Positions 54,605 through 63,887 of a DNA stretch of 64,000 bases are shown here, piece by piece. Location of the stretch: positions 1-64,000 of the forward strand of contig JAFSER010000042.1 of assembly GCA_017435645.1 (NCBI GenBank), in the 5' to 3' direction. Each line of letters starts with the position of its first letter. Position 1 is the first letter of the stretch. The DNA comes from Clostridium sp. Its GTDB lineage: Bacteria > Bacillota > Clostridia > Clostridiales > Clostridiaceae. The position numbers were made by a program, and so were the translations under genes. The notes under the pieces were generated by a model that worked only from the letters and a program-made list of their open reading frames with translations, was not told the DNA's origin and searched no databases.

Positions 54605-55057
54605 ATGGGGTTTTCAAGATTAGGAACCATTATTTTTGGAGTAGCTTTTATAATAGTGCTATACTTTATAATTTACTATGCTTTAAAAATAATGTACAAG
54701 GATGTAAAAAGTGGAGGGAAGAGAGGACAATCTTCTGTGAAAAAAAACTACGGGATAGAGGTATTAAATGCAGGAGAAAATTTTAATTTAGAAGAGGGTT
54801 CAATTTTATTATTAAATGGATTAATGACCATTGGAAGAAAAGAAGGGAATACTATAAAATTAACAGATCAATATGCATCTGGAAATCATGCGAAAATAGT
54901 AGCTAAAAATAACGAAATTATTATAGAAGATTTAAATAGTACAAATGGGGTATATATTAATGAAGAGAAGGTTAATGTACATTCTAAGTTAAGGGCAAAT
55001 GATAAGATTAGAATAGGAAGTGCAACCTTCAAGGTAATAAGATCAGAAAAAAGCTAG
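54605..55057 (+). CDS. FHA-domain membrane protein
   Basis: This 150-residue protein has one N-terminal membrane helix (about 8-28) and a cytosolic FHA domain (about 62-148). Its phosphothreonine-binding loops are visible: TIGRKEGNTIKL, SGNHAKI and DLNSTNGVYIN. It heads a three-gene operon with ftsW-like and penicillin-binding protein genes (10- and 16-nt gaps). That context suggests a phosphorylation-dependent adaptor for cell-wall synthesis. GAGGTGA precedes the ATG. Confidence 0.9.
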   Translation: MGFSRLGTIIFGVAFIIVLYFIIYYALKIMYKDVKSGGKRGQSSVKKNYGIEVLNAGENFNLEEGSILLLNGLMTIGRKEGNTIKLTDQYASGNHAKIVAKNNEIIIEDLNSTNGVYINEEKVNVHSKLRANDKIRIGSATFKVIRSEKS

Positions 55058-55067
55058 AGGTGAGGAT

Positions 55068-56303
55068 ATGAATAAGACATTAAAGTTAGAAAAAAGAGTT
55101 CTTAAGCTAATTTATTTATTATGCTTACTTCTATTCACTAATCTTTCATTAATACAAGAAACCTTTGATACAAAGGCAATAATAATTGGAATTTCACTAT
55201 GTTTTATTATAGGAATATCTCATTATATTTTAAGGCGATATTATCCCGATGGAGATAAATTTTTATTTATATTTTCAAGCATATTGGCAGTAGTGGGATT
55301 AGCAGTTCTATATAGAATAGAGCCTACTTATGCCTTTAAACAATTAGTTTGGGTTTTATTGGGAATAATTGGATATATGGCAATAGTAATAGCTTTGCCA
55401 GATTTAAAAAGCTTTGCTAAGTATAAAAAAATATATATGATTGTTACATTAGTATTTATGCCTATGGCATTAATATATGGAATGATATTTAATGTAGAAA
55501 CTTATGGAGCAAAAAACTGGGTATATATAGGAGAAATAAGTTTTCAACCATCTGAATTTGGGAAAATAGCTTTAGTTTTATATTTAGCAGCAGCTTTAAT
55601 GAATTATGAAAAAAAGAGTAGGCTTAGAGAAGATATGAAACAATTAATAGAGCCTGCTTTAGTTGTAATTTATTCATTAGTATGTATGGTTTTACAAACA
55701 GATTTAGGGTCAACACTAATATTTTTTGGTATTTCAATAACTATGCTATATATAGCAACATCAAGTAAAAAGTATATATTTACATGTTTGGGCCTTTCTG
55801 CTATTGGTGCAGTTGGAGCTTATACAGTATTTAGTCATATTAAAAGGAGAGTTAGAATATGGCTAAATCCTTGGGAAGATCCAACAGGAGAAGGTTATCA
55901 AATAGTACAAGGATTATATGCTATATCATCAGGTGGACTATTCGGTACTGGACTTGGAAATGGATATCCAGAATTGATATTTGCTTGTGAAAGTGATTAT
56001 ATATTTGCAGTTATTTGCGAGGAATTTGGAATAATATTTGCAGTAGGTATTATGATAATATACTTCTTGCTATTTTATAGAGGTATAAGAATAGCGTTTT
56101 TAACAAAGGATAAATTTAGTCTTTTAGCAGTTGTTGGATTTAGTACAATGATAGCTTGTCAGACATTAGTTATAGTAGGTGGAATTTTTAAAGTAATACC
56201 ACTAACAGGAATTACATTACCACTTATAAGTTATGGTGGTAGTTCAATGTTAACAATGTTTTTTGCATTAGGTATTTTACAAAAAATTTCAGAAGAGTAT
56301 TAA
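55068..56303 (+). CDS. FtsW/RodA/SpoVE-family peptidoglycan polymerase
   Basis: This 411-residue SEDS protein has about ten membrane helices. Hallmarks are GAKNWVYIGEISFQPSEFGKI (about 145-165), HIKRRVRIWLNPWEDPTGEG, QIVQGLYAISSGGLFGTGLGNG and the last-helix PLISYGGSSMLTMF. SEDS proteins polymerise lipid II with a partner class B penicillin-binding protein, which is the next gene. Whether it serves division, elongation or sporulation cannot be decided by eye. GAGGTGAGG precedes the ATG. Confidence 0.93.
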   Translation: MNKTLKLEKRVLKLIYLLCLLLFTNLSLIQETFDTKAIIIGISLCFIIGISHYILRRYYPDGDKFLFIFSSILAVVGLAVLYRIEPTYAFKQLVWVLLGIIGYMAIVIALPDLKSFAKYKKIYMIVTLVFMPMALIYGMIFNVETYGAKNWVYIGEISFQPSEFGKIALVLYLAAALMNYEKKSRLREDMKQLIEPALVVIYSLVCMVLQTDLGSTLIFFGISITMLYIATSSKKYIFTCLGLSAIGAVGAYTVFSHIKRRVRIWLNPWEDPTGEGYQIVQGLYAISSGGLFGTGLGNGYPELIFACESDYIFAVICEEFGIIFAVGIMIIYFLLFYRGIRIAFLTKDKFSLLAVVGFSTMIACQTLVIVGGIFKVIPLTGITLPLISYGGSSMLTMFFALGILQKISEEY

Positions 56304-56319
56304 AAGTAGGAGGAAGTTT

Positions 56320-57786
56320 ATGAATGATTTATCTAAAAGCGTAAGAAATATTATGGTTATATTTCTTTTCTGCTTTATAGCATTGATATCATATATAGCT
56401 TATTTCCAAGTATTTGAGGGACCAGATATAGCTAATGATTCAGGTAATAAGAGGCTTTGGGCTAAGAGAAATGAAGTACTAAGAGGTACTATTTATGATA
56501 GAGATGGAAATGCTTTAACTAATAGTATTAGGATAGATGATATTACTCAAACTAGAGAATATATATATGGAGATTTATATGTTCATGCTTTAGGATATAT
56601 AGATGAAAGATATGGTTTAACAGGATTAGAAAGTGAATATGATTCAGAGCTATCTACTTATAGTGGAGTTTCTACTGCCTTAAGAAATTATTTAAATGAA
56701 TTTGACTTAAAAGCAGCTATTAAAGAGATAGATGGAGAAAAGGTTGGTAATGGAATAGTTACTACTTTAGATTATGATATACAAAAGGTTGCTTATGATG
56801 CAATGGGAGATTTACAAGGAGCAGTAGTAGCACTGAATCCTAATACAGGAGAAGTGTTAGCAATGGTATCTAAACCAACATATGATCCAAGTAACTTAGA
56901 ACAGGCCATTGAAGATGCCAATTCAGGTGCAGATAAAAATAGTAAGTTACTTAATAGAACTATTAATGGCTTATATCCACCAGGATCTGTATTTAAAACT
57001 GTAACATTAGCGGCTGCATTAGAAGAAAATCCAGATGTAGTTAATGAGACCTTTCATGATACAGGAAAAATAGAATTTGCAGATGGAACCTCATTAAGCA
57101 ACTATATGAATCAAGCTCATGGAGACTTGAATTTATTAACGGCATACAGGGTTTCAAGTAACTTTGTTTTTGGAACATTAGCTATGGAGATGGGAAATGA
57201 TAAGTTAAAAGAAGTAGCTGAAAGGTTTGGATTTAATTCTAGAATAAGTGGGATTGGTTTATATATTACTGCAAGTAATTTTCCAACATTAGGAGAAGAA
57301 GAGTTAGGTAATATAGCTCAAAGTGGAATAGGGCAAGGTAGTGTATTAGCTACACCTATGCAAATGGCAATAGTTGCAGCAACAGTAGCTAATGATGGAG
57401 TATTAATGGAACCTAAGCTAGTAAATGGTATTGTTGATAAAAATGATAATACTATTAAAGAAATATCAGATAAAGTATTAAAGGATGATGTAATCTCAAA
57501 AGATATAGCTCACACAATAAAGGAATATATGGGAGCACTAGTTTCAAATAATCTTTATAGATGGCCAGCTTTTGAAGGAACTAATGCTGGAGGTAAAACT
57601 GGAACAGCAGATTATATGTTAGAAGATGGAACAGAAGGTATACCACATGGATGGTTTATAGCAGTAGCACCAGTAGATGATCCACAGATAGCAGTAGCTG
57701 TAATAGTTGAAGAGGGTGAAAATGGTGCAGGTTCAGCAGCTAATATTGCTTCAAAGGTTGTTAGGCAGGCTATATTAGGAGAGTAG
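56320..57786 (+). CDS. Penicillin-binding protein, transpeptidase
   Basis: This 488-residue transpeptidase has an N-terminal anchor (about 10-30), a short pedestal (RGTIYDRDGNALT, about 56-68) and a transpeptidase domain. The active-site S223-V-F-K226 is in PPGSVFKT, SxN is S279-S-N281 and KTG lies in GGKTGTADY (about 424-432). It is shorter than typical class B proteins and has only a small pedestal, as in the PbpA-type partner of FtsW/RodA encoded with FHA proteins in clostridia and actinobacteria. It is the last gene of the operon before a terminator. Confidence 0.93.
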   Translation: MNDLSKSVRNIMVIFLFCFIALISYIAYFQVFEGPDIANDSGNKRLWAKRNEVLRGTIYDRDGNALTNSIRIDDITQTREYIYGDLYVHALGYIDERYGLTGLESEYDSELSTYSGVSTALRNYLNEFDLKAAIKEIDGEKVGNGIVTTLDYDIQKVAYDAMGDLQGAVVALNPNTGEVLAMVSKPTYDPSNLEQAIEDANSGADKNSKLLNRTINGLYPPGSVFKTVTLAAALEENPDVVNETFHDTGKIEFADGTSLSNYMNQAHGDLNLLTAYRVSSNFVFGTLAMEMGNDKLKEVAERFGFNSRISGIGLYITASNFPTLGEEELGNIAQSGIGQGSVLATPMQMAIVAATVANDGVLMEPKLVNGIVDKNDNTIKEISDKVLKDDVISKDIAHTIKEYMGALVSNNLYRWPAFEGTNAGGKTGTADYMLEDGTEGIPHGWFIAVAPVDDPQIAVAVIVEEGENGAGSAANIASKVVRQAILGE

Positions 57787-57809
57787 ATAAAGTTTATAAT
57801 AATTAGTTG

Positions 57810-57847
57810 AAAGGGATTATCTTAAAAGGATTATCCCTTTTTTTGTT
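57810..57847 (+). terminator. Intrinsic terminator of the FHA-ftsW-pbp operon
   Basis: Stem AAAGGGAT (57810-57817) / ATCCCTTT (57833-57840) followed by TTTTTG. Confidence 0.85.
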
Positions 57848-57937
57848 AAAAAAAGTACCACTTTTTCTAAAAGGTCATATATTAAAATATAATATTAATT
57901 TTTATAAACTTTTAAGATAAAAGGAGTTAATTAATAT

Positions 57938-58486
57938 ATGTTTAGGGTAAAAAAGTTAGATGTGGAAGGATGCTACTTGCTTACACCAACTGTATTCATG
58001 GAAGGAACTCGTGATGTAATTAAAGTCTTTAATAATACTCAGTTTAATATATATGGTTTAAGTACTGAATTTAAAGAAGAGTATTATGCTATTGCAAAAC
58101 CAGGAATAGTAAGAGGAATGCATTTTCAATTATCTCCAGAGGAACATGATAAGTTAATAACTTGTATAGTAGGTGAAATACAAGATGTTGTAGTTGATTT
58201 AAGGAAATCTTCAAAGACATTTGGTAAGTATGCAGTAGTAGAATTAAATGAAAATAACAAGAATTTAATATATGTTCCTTCAGGTTGTGCTCATGGATAT
58301 TACATTAAAGGTGATAAGGAAGCTATAGTACAGTATAAAGTTACAAAGCCATTTATTAGAAAGCTCAGAGGTGGCATTAATTGGAGGTCTTTAGATATTC
58401 CTTGGGAGTTTGATTTTAATAATGTAGAAGTTGAAAGTGAAGATGAAACTTGGCCTAAATTTGAAGAGTTTAAGTCACCGTTTTAA
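57938..58486 (+). CDS. dTDP-4-dehydrorhamnose 3,5-epimerase-like protein
   Basis: This 182-residue cupin-fold protein resembles RfbC/RmlC. It has the active-site GIVRGMHFQ (about 64-72, with the catalytic histidine), GEIQDVVVDLRKSS, YVPSGCAHGYYI and DIPWEFD near the end. RfbC makes dTDP-L-rhamnose precursors. The rfbA, rfbB and rfbD genes are not in this window, so it may serve another nucleotide sugar or be an isolated copy. AAAGGAG precedes the ATG. It has its own terminator and lies between the cell-wall operon and uvrC. Confidence 0.87.
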   Translation: MFRVKKLDVEGCYLLTPTVFMEGTRDVIKVFNNTQFNIYGLSTEFKEEYYAIAKPGIVRGMHFQLSPEEHDKLITCIVGEIQDVVVDLRKSSKTFGKYAVVELNENNKNLIYVPSGCAHGYYIKGDKEAIVQYKVTKPFIRKLRGGINWRSLDIPWEFDFNNVEVESEDETWPKFEEFKSPF

Positions 58487-58489
58487 TAA

Positions 58490-58542
58490 AATAATTGCAA
58501 TTAACAATTTTTTTTATAATGTTAATTGCAATTATTTTTTGT
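58490..58542 (+). terminator. Long-stem intrinsic terminator
   Basis: A 17-bp perfect stem (58490-58506 with 58520-58536; AATTGCAATTAACA and complement) with a T-rich loop, then TTTTG. Confidence 0.9.
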
Positions 58543-58588
58543 AGTGGTAAAATTTATATAACCTAGTTAATTATAAAGGAGTAACGAA

Positions 58589-60457
58589 ATGTTTGACTTT
58601 GAATATCACTTGAAGAACCTACCAGAAAAACCCGGTGTATATATAATGAAAAATTCTCTTGGGGAGGTCATATATGTAGGGAAGGCAAAGATATTAAAGA
58701 ATAGAGTAAAAAGTTATTTTCAAAAATCTAAGAATCATTCAGAAAAAGTTAAAGTAATGGTTAAAAATATTTCAGAATTTGAATATATAGTAACAGATAC
58801 AGAAATGGAAGCATTAATTTTAGAGTGTAATTTAATTAAAAAATATAGTCCTAGGTATAATATAGCTTTAAAAGATGACAAATTTTATCCTTTTATAAAG
58901 ATAACTACAAATGACGATTTTCCAAAAGTATTTGTGACAAGAAAGTATGCTAAGGATGGTGCTAAATATTTTGGACCATATACAAATGCTACTGCTGTTT
59001 ATGAAACTATAAATTTAATTAATAAAATTTTCCCAATAAGAACATGTAAGTTACTAATTAAGGAAGATGGAGCAGTAGTAAGGCCATGTTTAAATTATCA
59101 CATAAAGAAATGTAAGGCACCTTGTGCAGGATACATAAAAAAAGAAGAATATGCTGAAATGATTAATGATATTGTGGATATACTTAATGGTAAAGATAAA
59201 GTTATTGTAACTTTACTAAAAAAAGAAATGGAGAATGCAGCTAAGAATCTAGAGTTTGAAAAAGCGGCAAAATTTAGAGATAAATTATTAGCTATAGAGG
59301 CCATAGTGGAAAAACAAAAAATATTTAAAACTATGGAAGGCGATGAAGATTTCATTAATATTTATCAAGATGATATGGATAGTTGTATTCAAGTATTTTT
59401 CTCTAGAGAGGGTAAAGTTGTTGGAAGAGAACATTTTATCTTTAAGAATACCGCAGATGATAAAGTAAGTGAAGTTTTAGAAGAGTTTATTACATCATTT
59501 TATGGAGGAACAGCAAAAATTCCTAAAATTATTTATTTACCAGAAATAGAAGATAGTGAGTTAATAGAAGAATTCTTAACTATAAAAAGAGGGGCTAAAG
59601 CATGGATAAAGGTTCCTCAAAAAGGTCAAAAGAAAGATATGCTAGAGATGGTTAAGAATAATGCTAAAATTACATTGGAACAATTTAAGGATAAGTTCTT
59701 TAAAGAAAAAGAAATTAATAGAATCACATTAGAAGAATTAAAAGAATTACTAAATTTAGAAGAGTCACCATTTAGAATTGAAGCTTATGATATTTCTAAT
59801 ATTCAGGGAGTTGATTCAGTTGGAACTATGGTTGTTTTTGAAGAAGGAAGATCAAAAAATAGTGACTATAGAAGATTTAAGATAAAATCAGTTAAAGGTG
59901 CTAATGATTATGATAGCATGAAGGAAATATTAGAAAGAAGATTTGCTCATGGATTAGAAGAAATAAAAAAGATTCAAGAAAGGCAACTTAATTTTTCAAA
60001 AGGAAAGTTCTCTAGTTTTCCAGATCTTATAATGATGGATGGTGGTAAGGGGCAGGTTAATGTAGCACTTGATGTTTTAGAAAAGTTAAATATAAGTATA
60101 CCTGTTTGTGGGCTAGTTAAAGATGATAAGCACCAAACAAGAGGAATTATATATAATAATAAAGAGCTGATAATTAATAGGAATTCTAATTTAATGCAAC
60201 TAATAAGAAGAATTCAAGATGAGGTTCATAGGTTTGCAATTACTTATCATAGAACTTTGAGAGATAAAAAAACATTACATTCTATATTAGAAGATATTCC
60301 TAATATCGGAGAAAAGAGAAGAAGAAGTCTATTAATGAAGTTTGGAAGTGTAGAAAATATAAGCAAGGCTTCATATGATGAATTACTAGAAACAGAAAGT
60401 ATAGATAAAAAAGCAGCTAATAGTATACTAGGTTACTTTAAAAATAAGAATAAATAA
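58589..60457 (+). CDS. uvrC: Excinuclease ABC subunit C
   Basis: This 622-residue nuclease makes both incisions in nucleotide-excision repair. The N-terminal GIY-YIG domain (KPGVYIMKNSLGEVIYVGKA, about 14-33) cuts 3'. A UVR domain (AKNLEFEKAAKFRDKLLAIE, about 213-232) binds UvrB, an RNase-H-like domain (RIEAYDISNIQGVDSVGTMV) cuts 5', and tandem helix-hairpin-helix motifs (DIPNIGEKRRRSLLMKFGS) bind DNA at the C terminus. AAAGGAG precedes the ATG. It is followed by murB, the common clostridial order. Confidence 0.97.
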   Translation: MFDFEYHLKNLPEKPGVYIMKNSLGEVIYVGKAKILKNRVKSYFQKSKNHSEKVKVMVKNISEFEYIVTDTEMEALILECNLIKKYSPRYNIALKDDKFYPFIKITTNDDFPKVFVTRKYAKDGAKYFGPYTNATAVYETINLINKIFPIRTCKLLIKEDGAVVRPCLNYHIKKCKAPCAGYIKKEEYAEMINDIVDILNGKDKVIVTLLKKEMENAAKNLEFEKAAKFRDKLLAIEAIVEKQKIFKTMEGDEDFINIYQDDMDSCIQVFFSREGKVVGREHFIFKNTADDKVSEVLEEFITSFYGGTAKIPKIIYLPEIEDSELIEEFLTIKRGAKAWIKVPQKGQKKDMLEMVKNNAKITLEQFKDKFFKEKEINRITLEELKELLNLEESPFRIEAYDISNIQGVDSVGTMVVFEEGRSKNSDYRRFKIKSVKGANDYDSMKEILERRFAHGLEEIKKIQERQLNFSKGKFSSFPDLIMMDGGKGQVNVALDVLEKLNISIPVCGLVKDDKHQTRGIIYNNKELIINRNSNLMQLIRRIQDEVHRFAITYHRTLRDKKTLHSILEDIPNIGEKRRRSLLMKFGSVENISKASYDELLETESIDKKAANSILGYFKNKNK

Positions 60458-60625
60458 TTAAAAAACGATAATATGTTTATAATAATATATAAATATATTA
60501 TTAATGGGTTGTTTATTAATATATTTTAATTTATACTATTTTAAGATATTAATTGCTAAAAAATAAAAATGTACTTAATATAAGATTAGGTATAGATTTA
60601 GTAGGTTATTTATAAGGAGTTAATT

Positions 60626-61549
60626 ATGAATCAATATAAAAAATTTGAAAACTTATTTAAAGAGTTTTACAAAAGTGAAAATGTTATTCTTAATGCTGAA
60701 ATGAAAAATTATGTTCACTTCAGAGTTGGTGGACCAGCTGATATTCTTTTAATTCCTGAAAATAAGGAACAGGTTATAAAAAGTATAGAAATATGTAATA
60801 AGAATAACATACCTTATTTTATAGTTGGAAATGGCTCTAATTTATTGGTAAAAGATGGTGGAGTTAAGGGCGTAGTAATTAAGTTAAATGAAGTTAATAA
60901 TATAAATACAACTGGAGAAATAATAGAAGCAGAATGTGGTGCTATGTTAAAGGATATTTCAAGTGAAGCAGTTAATAATTCTTTAACAGGTTTTGAGTTT
61001 GCTTGTGGAATTCCAGGAACTGTAGGTGGAGCTGTATTTATGAATGCAGGTGCCTATGATGGAGAAATATCTAACGTTATTGAAAGTGCCGAAGTAATAG
61101 ATAACAACGGAAAAATAGTAGAGTTATCTAAGGAAGAATTAGAATTGGGCTATAGATCATCTATTATAATGAAAAGGAATTACGTAGTATTATCTGCAAA
61201 ATTTAGATTACAAAATGGAGAAGTTAAAAAGATTAAAGAAATGGTTGAAGATTTAACTTGTAGAAGAGAATCAAAACAACCTTTAGAATATCCTTCAGCA
61301 GGAAGTACATTTAAAAGACCAGTAGGGTATTTTGCAGGGAAGCTTATTCAAGATGCAGGCTTAAAGGGTCACAGTATTGGAGGAGCTGCAGTTTCAGAAA
61401 AGCATTCAGGCTTTGTAATAAATAAGAATAATGCTACAGCTAAAGATATATTAGATTTAATAATTCACATACAAGATACAGTTAAAGAAAAATTTGGAGT
61501 ACAGTTACATCCAGAAGTAAGAATTATTGGAGAAGATAAAACAGAATAA
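60626..61549 (+). CDS. murB: UDP-N-acetylenolpyruvoylglucosamine reductase
   Basis: This 307-residue flavoenzyme makes UDP-N-acetylmuramic acid for peptidoglycan. FAD-binding motifs are FRVGGPADILLIP (about 32-44) and IVGNGSNLLVKDGGVKGVVI, followed by GIPGTVGGAVFMNAGAYDG. The proton-donor serine lies in YPSAGSTFKRP, and the C-terminal catalytic glutamate region is HPEVRIIGE. AAGGAG precedes the ATG. It stands between uvrC and a LURP-one-like gene. Confidence 0.96.
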   Translation: MNQYKKFENLFKEFYKSENVILNAEMKNYVHFRVGGPADILLIPENKEQVIKSIEICNKNNIPYFIVGNGSNLLVKDGGVKGVVIKLNEVNNINTTGEIIEAECGAMLKDISSEAVNNSLTGFEFACGIPGTVGGAVFMNAGAYDGEISNVIESAEVIDNNGKIVELSKEELELGYRSSIIMKRNYVVLSAKFRLQNGEVKKIKEMVEDLTCRRESKQPLEYPSAGSTFKRPVGYFAGKLIQDAGLKGHSIGGAAVSEKHSGFVINKNNATAKDILDLIIHIQDTVKEKFGVQLHPEVRIIGEDKTE

Positions 61550-61566
61550 TAGAAATATTAGTTTTA

Positions 61567-61602
61567 AAAGAGATTGTCTAAAAAGATAGTCTCTTTTTTA
61601 TT
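61567..61602 (+). terminator. Intrinsic terminator of murB
   Basis: Stem AAAAGAGATTGTCT (61567-61580) / AGATAGTCTCTTTT (61585-61598) with two G-U pairs, T-run following. Confidence 0.85.
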
Positions 61603-61670
61603 ATTTAACATATTGTTAGTTATAGATAAATTTATATAGATAAAGTAATAAAACTTATAAAAATTCTTTA

Positions 61671-61709
61671 TTATAAGGAATATATGTAGATGGAGTATAT
61701 TCCTTATAA
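61671..61709. terminator. Orphan 14-bp hairpin downstream of murB
   Basis: Perfect stem TTATAAGGAATATA (61671-61684) / TATATTCCTTATAA (61696-61709) with an 11-nt loop, lying about 70 nt after the murB terminator in otherwise empty DNA. The T-run is weak. It may be a second terminator, perhaps of an unseen short transcript. The rest of 61603-61879 shows nothing I recognise. Confidence 0.4.
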
Positions 61710-61879
61710 GTTGTAAACTTTTATTATAATTACAGATTATTATCAGTGAATTTTAAATTATTTCTTATAAAAATAATTTGAATATATAGATTTAGGTTAT
61801 AATTTTTTATAACTAATTTATATTATAAAGTTTTAATTAATTTTCATTAGAAAGATTTTTTAGAAAAATCAAAATAGAA

Positions 61880-61908
61880 TTGACAAGTAAAAAGTGGTAA
61901 TATATACT
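61880..61908 (+). promoter_or_regulatory. Sigma-A promoter of the LURP-one-like gene
   Basis: TTGACA (61880-61885), a 17-nt spacer and TATACT (61903-61908), 41 nt before the start codon. A strong match to consensus. Confidence 0.85.
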
Positions 61909-61949
61909 TTATTTAAAGTTTGAAAAAACTATAAAAAGGGGTGTTTTTG

Positions 61950-62435
61950 ATGAAGAGGTTTTATGTAAGAGAAAGATTATTAGCATTAGGTGCAAAATTT
62001 GATATTTATGATGAAGAAATGAATAATATTTTTGTAGCTGAAGCAGATAAATTTGATATTGGTAAAAATATTAGTATATATAATAATATTTGTACAAAAG
62101 TATTATATATGAGACAACAAATTAGATTTGGATCCAATAAATATATAGTGTATAACCAAGAAATGAGAGAGATAGCAATTATTCAAAAAGAATTTATGAT
62201 GCCTAAATATAATATTTCTGGGAATATAGGCAATTTAGAAATGAAATCCACCAGCATTTTAGGAAGAGAATATGATATAACTAATAATGGAATTGTATTA
62301 GGTAAGATAAGTAAAGAGTTTACATTAGGAAGAGATAGATATTGTGTTGAAGTTTTAAATGAAAAGTATGATATATTTTTTATTGCTTTAGCAATTATGA
62401 TTGATATGGTTAATTTTCATAAAAATAATTCTTAA
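61950..62435 (+). CDS. LURP-one-related (YxjI/tubby-C-like) protein
   Basis: This 161-residue protein has the LOR/DUF567 pattern: MKRFYVRERLLALGAKFDIYDEEMNNIF, repeated strand pairs such as YNQEMREIAIIQKE and GREYDITNNGIVLGKISKEF, and a hydrophobic C-terminal helix (about 145-158). The fold is a 12-strand barrel around a central helix shared with phospholipid scramblase and Tubby. Bacterial function is unknown. I start at ATG 61950, after AAGGGGTG, rather than at an in-frame GTG 9 nt earlier. A clear single-gene promoter is present. Confidence 0.82.
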   Translation: MKRFYVRERLLALGAKFDIYDEEMNNIFVAEADKFDIGKNISIYNNICTKVLYMRQQIRFGSNKYIVYNQEMREIAIIQKEFMMPKYNISGNIGNLEMKSTSILGREYDITNNGIVLGKISKEFTLGRDRYCVEVLNEKYDIFFIALAIMIDMVNFHKNNS

Positions 62436-62560
62436 TAACTTTAGAAATGATAGGTATAAGTTTAAGTATTTAAACAAACATTATTAAAGAATAATATAAA
62501 AGTCTTTATAGAAAGTTTTTCTAACTTTGTATATAATTAATTTAAGCAATAAGAAATAAA

Positions 62561-62593
62561 AAGGGGGTATATCCTAAATTTTAGGATGAAGTT
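62561..62593 (+). promoter_or_regulatory. Ribosome site and hairpin before hisC
   Basis: AAGGGGG (62561-62567) lies 26 nt before the ATG. Between them ATCCTAAA (62571-62578) and TTTAGGAT (62580-62587) form a stem that, folded out, leaves 9 nt of spacing. Alternatively the AGGA at 62583-62586 is the true site and the hairpin would hide it. Confidence 0.45.
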
Positions 62594-63691
62594 ATGAAAT
62601 ATAAAGTTAGAGAAGAAGTTAAGAATTTAGAGAAGTATGTAGCTGGAAAGCCTATTGATGAAGTAAAAAGGGAATATGGAATTGATAGAGTAGTTAAGCT
62701 AGCTTCTAATGAAAATCCACTAGGACCATCAGAAAAGGTTAAAAATGTTATTAAGAATTTCATTGATGAAATGAACATTTATCCTGATGCATCTTCTTAT
62801 GAGCTTAAAGGAGCAATAAGTAAAAAGTTTGGAGTAAATAGAGATATGGTCTTTTGTGGGGCAGGATCAGATTCTTTAATTAATGTAATATGTGAGGTCT
62901 TTTTAGATAAAGGCGATGAAAGTATAATGGCTGAAGTAACCTTTCCTAGATATGAAAGTAATACAAAGCTTATGGGAGCAAAAGCTGTAAAAATACCACT
63001 AAATAATAATGGTTTAGATATTGAAGCTATGGTGGATGCTATAAATGAAAATACTAAAATTATTTGGTTTTGTAATCCTAATAATCCTACAGGAGGAATA
63101 TTTACAAAAAGTCAATTAGATAAAGTATTATCTAGAATACCAGAGAATGTAATAATAGTTATGGATGAAGCTTATAGTGAGTATGTAACAGATACTGAAT
63201 ATCCTAACTCCTTAGAGTTACTTAAAGATTATCCTAATATGATAATATTAAAAACCTTATCTAAGGCATATGGATTAGCAGGCTTAAGGGTTGGTTATGG
63301 AATAGCAAGTGAAGAAATAACTGACTATATTAATAGAGTTATTAACTCTTTTGATGTTAATTTATTAGCTCAAAAGGCAGCAGCAGTAGCTATAGAAGAT
63401 GAAGAATTTATTAATAAGGTTAGAGATTATAATAAAAATGAAAGAGAATTTTTATTTTTAGAATTTGAAAATATGGGACTAGAATATGTAAAGTCAGAAG
63501 CAAACTTTATTATGGTTAATGTAAATGGGAAAGATAGACAAATACATGAATATCTTTTAAGAAGAGGATATATTATAAGACCAGGATTTTTATTAGACAT
63601 GCCAGGCTGGTTAAGAGTAACAATAGGAACACATGATCAAAATATGGAGTTTTGTCAGCTGTTAAAGCAAGCATTTTTAAATATAAAATAA
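62594..63691 (+). CDS. hisC: Histidinol-phosphate aminotransferase-like enzyme
   Basis: This 365-residue class II PLP aminotransferase has HisC landmarks. KLASNENPLGPSEKV is at about 36-50, FCNPNNPTGG at about 157-166, the cofactor-binding VIVMDEAYSEY at about 190-200, and the Schiff-base lysine lies in KTLSKAYGLAGLRVGYGI. It converts imidazole-acetol phosphate and glutamate to histidinol phosphate; some relatives also act on aromatic amino acids. No other his gene is in the window, so the substrate is not secured by context. It sits between the murB region and rapZ. Confidence 0.88.
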   Translation: MKYKVREEVKNLEKYVAGKPIDEVKREYGIDRVVKLASNENPLGPSEKVKNVIKNFIDEMNIYPDASSYELKGAISKKFGVNRDMVFCGAGSDSLINVICEVFLDKGDESIMAEVTFPRYESNTKLMGAKAVKIPLNNNGLDIEAMVDAINENTKIIWFCNPNNPTGGIFTKSQLDKVLSRIPENVIIVMDEAYSEYVTDTEYPNSLELLKDYPNMIILKTLSKAYGLAGLRVGYGIASEEITDYINRVINSFDVNLLAQKAAAVAIEDEEFINKVRDYNKNEREFLFLEFENMGLEYVKSEANFIMVNVNGKDRQIHEYLLRRGYIIRPGFLLDMPGWLRVTIGTHDQNMEFCQLLKQAFLNIK

Positions 63692-63707
63692 AAATTATAG
63701 TATTATA

Positions 63708-63756
63708 GATATGAGGTAAGTATAAAATATAAATACTTATTTCATATCTTTTTTTG
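63708..63756 (+). terminator. Intrinsic terminator of hisC
   Basis: A 16-bp stem (63708-63723, GATATGAGGTAAGTAT, with 63733-63748) including two G-U pairs, followed by TTTTTTTG. Confidence 0.92.
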
Positions 63757-63887
63757 TGATATACTATTATATAATAATTAATATCAAAAATAAGTATTAA
63801 ATCTTATTTATGATGGAGTAATAAAAATAATAGTATTAATATGATATAATATAAGTAAAAAATAATATAAAAAAGGGAGGTAATAGT

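Noticed and set aside
62436..62593. Possible T-box or histidine attenuator before hisC
   Set aside because: The leader is only about 160 nt with no T-box sequence (TGGNACCGCG), no specifier stem and no His-rich leader peptide.
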